Positions 59,048 through 64,000 of a stretch of DNA of 64,000 nt are shown piece by piece; within the stretch, counting starts at the first letter, position 1; every line of letters begins with the position of its first letter. Both the position numbers and the translations under genes were made by a program. This DNA comes from Cyrtodaria siliqua. Lineage: Eukaryota > Mollusca > Bivalvia > Adapedonta > Hiatellidae. The DNA lies in contig JAWPHD010001341.1 in assembly GCA_037043455.1 (NCBI GenBank), positions 267,699-331,698 on the forward strand, given 5' to 3'. The notes beneath the pieces were generated by a model. The model searched no databases. It was not told where the DNA came from and saw only the letters and a list, made by a program, of their open reading frames with translations.

Positions 59048-59527
59048 ATGAAAGAAATTAAAAGCAAGGAAGAATTAATTAGTTACTTGACTCGACAAGC
59101 GGCAGCATACAGACTTAGTTACAAATTATGCGGCAGAATTAATACAGGGTTACAAATCACAAGTGGGATAATTGGTTGTACCGCTGCATTGGTATAAATC
59201 CCCGCAGTTCCTGTTTTCATAGCTATTGTTGGACCAATTCCCCCAATAATTGCGATTTTGATGAACACAACTAAAATAGCAGAGAAAAATGTTTTATTAA
59301 AATCATATCATAGAAGTTTCAAACAACTTCTTTCATATGTGCAAACATCTAATATGCCGGATGAGGAGATAATCTCATCATGCTTATCTAAAATACTCCA
59401 CCTGCAGCAAAATGATAGTTTTACTGAACCTTTGGAAAGATATATTGAGAAGTATAAGTTAAATGGTTACCAAGCATCCGTCAAAGTTAAATGGTTGCTA
59501 GTTCTGTTTCAACCTGTTTCCATATAG
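59048..59527 (+). pseudogene. Small membrane protein with two TM segments, one internal stop
   Basis: From MKEIKSKEELISYLTRQ, a basic helical N-terminus leads to a hydrophobic segment TGLQITSGIIGCTAALV, an in-frame TAA (59195-59197), then a second hydrophobic stretch IPAVPVFIAIVGPIPPIIAI and a helical, charged C-terminal region ending near KYKLNGY. About 160 residues. Without the stop it would have two adjacent TM segments and a long inside or outside tail, a layout shared by viral inner-membrane proteins and by some 2TM effector families; neither can be chosen. Its 3' end overlaps the end of the convergent VLTF3-like gene by about 40 nt. Confidence 0.5.
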
Positions 59528-60037
59528 TATCGTACTTGTCTCTAGTAGCTTTTGTCTTAATTGGTTTTGTTTCTTTTTTATTTCTAATAGCTCGAATATC
59601 TTCTGGAAAATGTAATTAAATTTAATTACTCTTTTCCGACCTGCTATCTTATCTAAAACGTTTACAATTTTGTAAAACCAATCCTCGCATCTCTGCTTGT
59701 CTATTGAGGATAAAGTATACCCTCCCATAAGTTTTTCTAGATGATATCTTCTGTGATAAACGCTCGTCTTGCGAACTCCTCGATAATCTACAACAAGATC
59801 ATATCCATTGTGGGCCCCACATTTGAAAGAAATACGTTCCCCATCAAAAACCTCGCAAGTGCTATTACAATTTGCGCATGCATAGGTGCAATTGTAACAA
59901 AGTCTATACCCAACACAATCTTTACCATGTTTACAGTGCGTCCTTTTGTCGACTATGTAAAACGAAAAACAATCCATGCAAAATTCAGAAGAATCAAAAA
60001 CACCTAATAATCTCTTACAATATATACAGTTCATCAT
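59487..60037 (-). pseudogene. VLTF3-like late transcription factor
   Basis: The frame 59498-60037 (179 codons) starts with a Cys-rich zinc-binding part (CIYC, CMDC, HCKHGKDC, CYNC, CANC) and continues with VYHRRYHLEKLMGG, helices, then GRKRVIKFNYIFQKIFELLE. The order zinc ribbon, 'Y.R..HL..L', and 'Y.....K..ELL' matches poxvirus-type VLTF3, a factor for late gene transcription in nucleocytoplasmic viruses and polinton-like viruses. In the adjacent phase the strand continues with KYDTIWKQVETEL, like the family's C-terminal 'IWK' segment, and stops at 59487-59489; so a one-step frameshift near an A-run (about 59565-59580) truncates the gene. Function is inferred from the family. Confidence 0.65.
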
Positions 60038-60062
60038 ATAATATACTATTATTATTATTTAT

Positions 60063-60078
60063 TTAATTAGGGCTTAAA
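60063..60078 (+). promoter_or_regulatory. TTAATTAGGGCTTAAA element, copy 1
   Basis: A 16-mer located 24 nt before the ATG at 60103 and in the gap to the divergent VLTF3-like gene. It occurs again, identically, at 60360-60375. Confidence 0.5.
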
Positions 60079-60102
60079 AGAATAAGAATAGTATAATATT
60101 AT

Positions 60103-60270
60103 ATGGTATACATGGTATACGCAGATGATATAGGAAGTCTGAGGAAAGATTGCGAGAAGCAGTCTTTGTTGGTTGATTTTGAGGGTACAAATAAAATTGA
60201 CAGAGAACTACTATTTTTTGTAAACTTCAAGGATTTGACTGAGAAGATGAAACTACCATTTACAATTTAA
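60103..60270 (+). CDS. Small hypothetical ORF of the virus-like element
   Basis: 55 codons beginning MVYMVYADDIGSL and ending at TAA 60268-60270. Contains an acidic, hydrophobic LLVDFEGTNKIDRELLFF. After the stop the phase remains readable for a further 25 codons. No family recognised. It may be a gene remnant placed before the polymerase; the identical upstream 16-mer is the main reason for listing it. Confidence 0.35.
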   Translation: MVYMVYADDIGSLRKDCEKQSLLVDFEGTNKIDRELLFFVNFKDLTEKMKLPFTI

Positions 60271-60359
60271 AAAAATGATGTAAACAGATTGCGTGATAAA
60301 ATGATCACACGAGCGACTAACGATATTATTTTTTTATGCTGGTTAAATTAATTAATTAA

Positions 60360-60375
60360 TTAATTAGGGCTTAAA
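60360..60375 (+). promoter_or_regulatory. TTAATTAGGGCTTAAA element, copy 2
   Basis: 26 nt before the ATG at 60402 and about 155 nt before the readable polymerase frame. Preceded by a (TTAA)n-like run at 60346-60362. Confidence 0.5.
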
Positions 60376-60401
60376 GAATTCCGTGTTATATATATTATAT
60401 A

Positions 60402-60476
60402 ATGAGTGTAAAAGAAATCGAAAGATCCCCGAAACAATATAGTAAGGTTTTCTCTGTAGGTATTGTGGATAGATAA
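60402..60476 (+). CDS. Short leader ORF before the polymerase
   Basis: 24 codons starting MSVKEIERSPKQYSK and ending with TAA. It may be the original N-terminus of the next gene, cut off by an indel between 60476 and 60531 where the phase changes. No function can be given. Confidence 0.3.
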   Translation: MSVKEIERSPKQYSKVFSVGIVDR

Positions 60477-60530
60477 AGTCCACTCGCTCAGCTTCGCCTG
60501 ACACGAAAAACAGTCACAGAATTCATTAAG

Positions 60531-63500
60531 ATGGAGTTAAAAAGGACGAGTGGTTTTAAATTGAGTGTTGCTTTAAAAATGACTTTCGCTAAATCGGTTG
60601 GAGATGCAGCTTCCATGACTACATACAAAACAGCTTACTTTACATCAAAGGCGGCAACAATCTTAAATGAAAAGGATATCAAGGGTGCTTTAGATACTGC
60701 AATTGATGAAATTATGAGTAGAATTGGAAGCTGGCTCTCTGAGGGAAGTGGTTGGGTAAATGAATCTGTAGATATGCATTACGTAAACAGGGTGAAGTAT
60801 AAGCCTTTAAGGGGCAGCTCTTATTTAGAGTTACCAAAAGAACTTTCTAATTCTAGAAAAGGTCTAATAAATATAAAAAATGAAAAAGATGATGAGTGCT
60901 TCAGATGGAGCCATTTGGCAGCAATACATGCAGAAAGAATAACAAATTACAAAAAGCATATTGGTGATTTTGATTACAATGGAATTACATTTCCTTCCAT
61001 TTTCTGTTACATTAAAGCAAATTCCTAAAATAGAAAAACAAAACAATATATGTTTTAATATATTTGGATATGAGAAATAACGGGCTGTATCCTCTGTAAA
61101 TATCAAAAAACAAAGCTGAAGAAGAATGCGATATGCTTTTGATTATTGAAGAAGAAAAAAATCATTATGTGTAGATAAAGGATTTTAACCGATTGATGTT
61201 TAATCAAACATTACATTCAAATAAAAAATGGTTCTGTAAAACATGCTTGCAATGCTATTCATTAGAAAAAGTCTTGGAAAAGCATAAACCTGATTGTCTT
61301 TCTTTGAATGGCAAGCAAGCAATAAAAATGCCTTTTGCGAGTGAAAAACTATAATAGGCAATTAATGGTTCCATTTGTTATATATGCTGACTTTGAAGCA
61401 ATAACGGAAAAAATCTCTTCAGCTACAAATAATACAAAATATCGTATACAAATGCATATCAGCAACATACTGATTGTAGTTAAGGATACAAGTTTGTCTG
61501 CTGCTATGATGACAAATATTCCAAATCGGTTGTAACATACAGAGGACCAAATGCTGTTTATAACTTTTTAGAACAAATGATAGAGGAAGAAAAATATTGT
61601 AAAATACTGCGAATGCGTGTTTGAAGAAAGATTTGACAATGACAGCAAAAGAAGAAAAATAATTTTGGGCAGCCGAAAAATGTCATATTTGCGATGAACG
61701 ATATGTGACGTGTACTATGGCAGTTAGAGATCATTGCCTCATAACTGGGAAGTTTAGAGGAAGTGCTCATGATGCGTGCAATCTCAGTTTCAAGTTCACT
61801 AAAAAGATACCTGTTGTGTTTCATAATTTGAGGGGTTATGACGCTCACTTTATAATGCAGCACATCGGAAAGCTAAAAAAAAAAGATAAATGTTATACCA
61901 AATAACATGGAAAGGTATATGGCTTTCATGTTAGGGTCGATAACTTGGTGAAAAACATTCCGTTGTTTAAATATATCTCTCAAGAATACTCTGATGAAAA
62001 GTTAGAACTTTTGAAGAGAAAAGGAAAAACAATTGCCTGATAAGAAAAGCTTCTACTCTCAGTTAAATGATGCAAATATCTAAGATGAAGATTATGAGCA
62101 TGCTAAAAAGATATGGAAGACGTTCAAGATCAAAAACATGGGGGAATATCATGATCTGTATTTGAAAAGCGATGTTTTGCTGCTAGCTGATGTTTTTGAG
62201 AACTTCAGAAAAATGTGTTTTGAGTATTACAAATTAGATCCTTGTCATTACTTCAGTAGTCCCGGTTTATCTTGGGATGCCTGTTTAAAAATGACTGGGA
62301 TTAAACTTGACTTGATTACTGATATTGATAAATATCTGTTTGTGGAAAAAGGAATGACAGGTGGTGTGATTTATATTGCGACTAGATATTCGAAAGCTAA
62401 TAATAAGTATATGGAAAACTGTGATAGTAGTTAACAAAGGAAGTATATCATGTATCTTGATGCTAACAACTTGTACGGGTGGGCGATGTGCCAACCTTTG
62501 CCAACTGATAATTTTAAATGGGTCGATACATTTGAAGAAGGAAAATCAAACTATATTGTTGAGTGTGATCTTGAATATCCAGAAGAGTTACATGACTCGC
62601 ATAATGATTATCCTCTCGCTCCGGAAAGTCTAAATATAAAAGATGAGTGGTTGTCGGACTACTGTAAGAACTTGAAGAGTAAGTTTGATTTGGGAACAGG
62701 TAAAGTTAACAAACTTGTTACTACATTGAATGACAAGGAAAAATACTCGTATGTTACACATTATAGAAATTTAAAGTTATATGAAAGTTTGGGGTTGAAA
62801 GTGAAAATGATACACAGGATACTCCAATTTTGATGAGTCCCAATGGTTGAAAGTGTATATCGACTTCAATACTAAAAAAAGGACAGCTGGTAAAAACGCT
62901 TTCGAAAAAGATTTCATCAAGCAGAATAATTCGGTTTTTGGCAAGACAATGGAAAACTTGAGAAAAAGAGTTAATGTTAAGCTGACGCATGATGAGTTCT
63001 TTTGAAATATGCAGCAAGACCATCGTTTATTTCTTATAAGATGCTTAGCGAAAACTTATTTACAATCAACAGAGTAAAGGAAAGACTTGTCTTAAATCGC
63101 CCTTGTTTTGTTGGTATGTGTATTTTGGACTTGTCAAAATACTTGATGTATGATTTCCACTACAATTAGGCTAAAAACAAAAACAATGAAAAAGTCAAAT
63201 TATTGTTTACTGACACTGATTCTCTGTGTTATGAAATTAGAACAAAAGATGTGTATGCTGATCTTAACAAAGACAGGGAACCTTTTGATAACAGTGATTA
63301 TGATTCAAAAAGTGAGTTATACTCCAGCGATAACAAAAAGGTTATTGGTAAGATGAAATATGAGGCATGTAGTGCTGTTTTTGTAGAGTTTGTTGGATTG
63401 AGAAGTAAGTCATACTCCTACATTTTAGCTGATAATACTGAAACAAAAAAATGAAAAGGTGTTAAAAAATATGTTTTCAAAAAACGGATAACACGTGATA

Positions 63501-63669
63501 ACTACAAAAATATTTTATTCACAGCAACAGAAGCTCATCATAAAATGAAAGTTATTAGATCTAACAAACACAAGCTGGGCAGCTATGAAATTAATAAAAA
63601 AAAGCTTGTCCGCATATGATGACAAAAGGTACATATTAGACAATAGTTGGGATACACTAGCATATAAAT
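60531..63669 (+). pseudogene. Protein-primed type-B DNA polymerase (Polinton/viral type), broken
   Basis: Motifs appear in the right order over several frames: N-terminal domain SSYLELPKELSNSRKGLINI (165-codon frame 60531-61028); a zinc motif CKTCLQC..H...C (about 61227-61300); exonuclease I FVIYADFEAI (about 61375-61404); a CHIC/DHCLITGKFRG zinc motif (about 61678-61770); exonuclease II FHNLRGYDAHFI (61819-61854); exonuclease III YHDLYLKSDVLLLADVF (62147 on); polymerase A YLDANNLYGWAM (62453-62488); polymerase [14 protein letters not shown] (about 62920-62958); polymerase C FTDTDSLCYEI (63206-63238); and the C-terminal LAYK end at 63669. The catalytic Asp residues of the DTDS motif are kept. 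Ten or so stops and frameshifts rule out activity. The usual role is replication of a linear genome from a terminal protein. Organellar and linear-plasmid polymerases are less likely, given the neighbours. Confidence 0.85.
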
Positions 63670-64000
63670 AATAATTTAATATAATACTTTATATATGGAA
63701 CAAACATTTGTGGAATAAATATGTGAATACCTTGAGAAGTTAAAAGGCAAATAAAGAACAGTATTGTTGGGATGCAAAGAGGGCCTGGTGGAATAAGATG
63801 TGATTCGTGCTGATTTTTCTTGTTACTTGGAAAATTCAAATCAACAAGCGAAAACGATTACAATTAGAAATTAATTATTTTCTAGAAAAACCTGATCATA
63901 CCAATAGAAAGCTTCTCAATTTAAAATGCAAAATATGCGAATGCAGAAAAATAAAATATTCCATGGGAAAATTTGATATGTATAGCGACGATGAAGATGA
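63670..64000 (+). pseudogene. Degenerate coding-like sequence after the polymerase
   Basis: From ATG 63695 the phase MEQTFVE then stop, EYLEKLKGK, TVLLGCKEGLVE and VIRADFSCYLENSN is readable with several stops. It looks like another decayed gene of the element, cut by the window's end. No family recognised. Confidence 0.35.

Noticed and set aside
55627..63669. Alternative genetic code for the virus-like element
   Set aside because: Stops include TAA, TAG and TGA at non-equivalent positions, and frameshifts are frequent; decay explains them.
60531..63669. Mitochondrial or linear-plasmid DNA polymerase
   Set aside because: The motif set would fit, but the adjacent packaging ATPase, VLTF3-like and fibre-like genes point to a virus-like element.

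Overview
The window looks like AT-rich, repeat-dense nuclear DNA from a marine or freshwater invertebrate, most probably a bivalve mollusc. The reasons are the absence of dense coding, the many short TIR elements, LINE 3' ends with (CATT)n or (TTAC)n tails, tRNA-derived SINEs, and several repeat styles familiar from bivalve genomes (the GTCGGC-rich unit, the ATGGCTCCC-ended repeat, the GGCGAAA/TTATTTCG foldback). The species cannot be fixed from the sequence. No convincing intact host protein-coding gene is visible. The best host-gene hints are a CpG/NRF1/CRE-like patch with phase-compatible exon-like blocks at about 21.0-22.6 kb, a short PIP-box-like ORF at 7.9 kb, and broken cysteine-rich exon-like frames at 46.7-47.0 kb.

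Layout. 1-24.8 kb: unique AT-rich DNA with LINE fragments, two AATGG-rich blocks (4.8-5.4 and 9.5-9.95 kb), dispersed families A and B, a nested SINE with a 13-bp target duplication, interlocked perfect inverted repeats at 13.8 kb, and several TIR elements (18.0, 22.0, 23.5 kb). 24.8-30.6 kb and 48.8-53.5 kb: two direct copies of one segment, about 24 kb apart, differing by a 1.18-kb insertion and by one replaced internal block. 30.9-32.8 kb: tandem arrays. 33-45 kb: more family A and B copies, a GC-rich palindromic patch, a 60-bp minisatellite and a SINE. 45.4-46.7 kb: a foldback element whose long arms are themselves tandem repeats. 47.5-48.2 kb: a second LINE 3' end. 53.6-55.6 kb: tandem repeats.

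55.6-64.0 kb: a decayed integrated virus-like element of the Polinton/adintovirus/polinton-like-virus kind. From left to right it holds a fibre-like coiled-coil protein and a packaging ATPase (minus strand), a proline-rich protein with a WH2-like and WASP-like C/A region and its frameshifted continuation, a two-TM-segment membrane protein (plus), a VLTF3-like late transcription factor (minus), small ORFs, and a protein-primed type-B DNA polymerase (plus) that runs to 63.67 kb. Stops and frameshifts break almost every gene, so this is an old insertion. The element seems to carry its own promoter grammar: the octamer TTAATCTA lies 9, 9 and 14 nt before the ATGs of three genes (on both strands), and the 16-mer TTAATTAGGGCTTAAA lies 24 and 26 nt before two ORFs just upstream of the polymerase. 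No capsid gene, integrase or protease is seen; they would have to lie beyond the right edge or be lost.

The most interesting candidate is the viral WH2/polyproline/acidic protein, which suggests that this lineage could engage host actin assembly.
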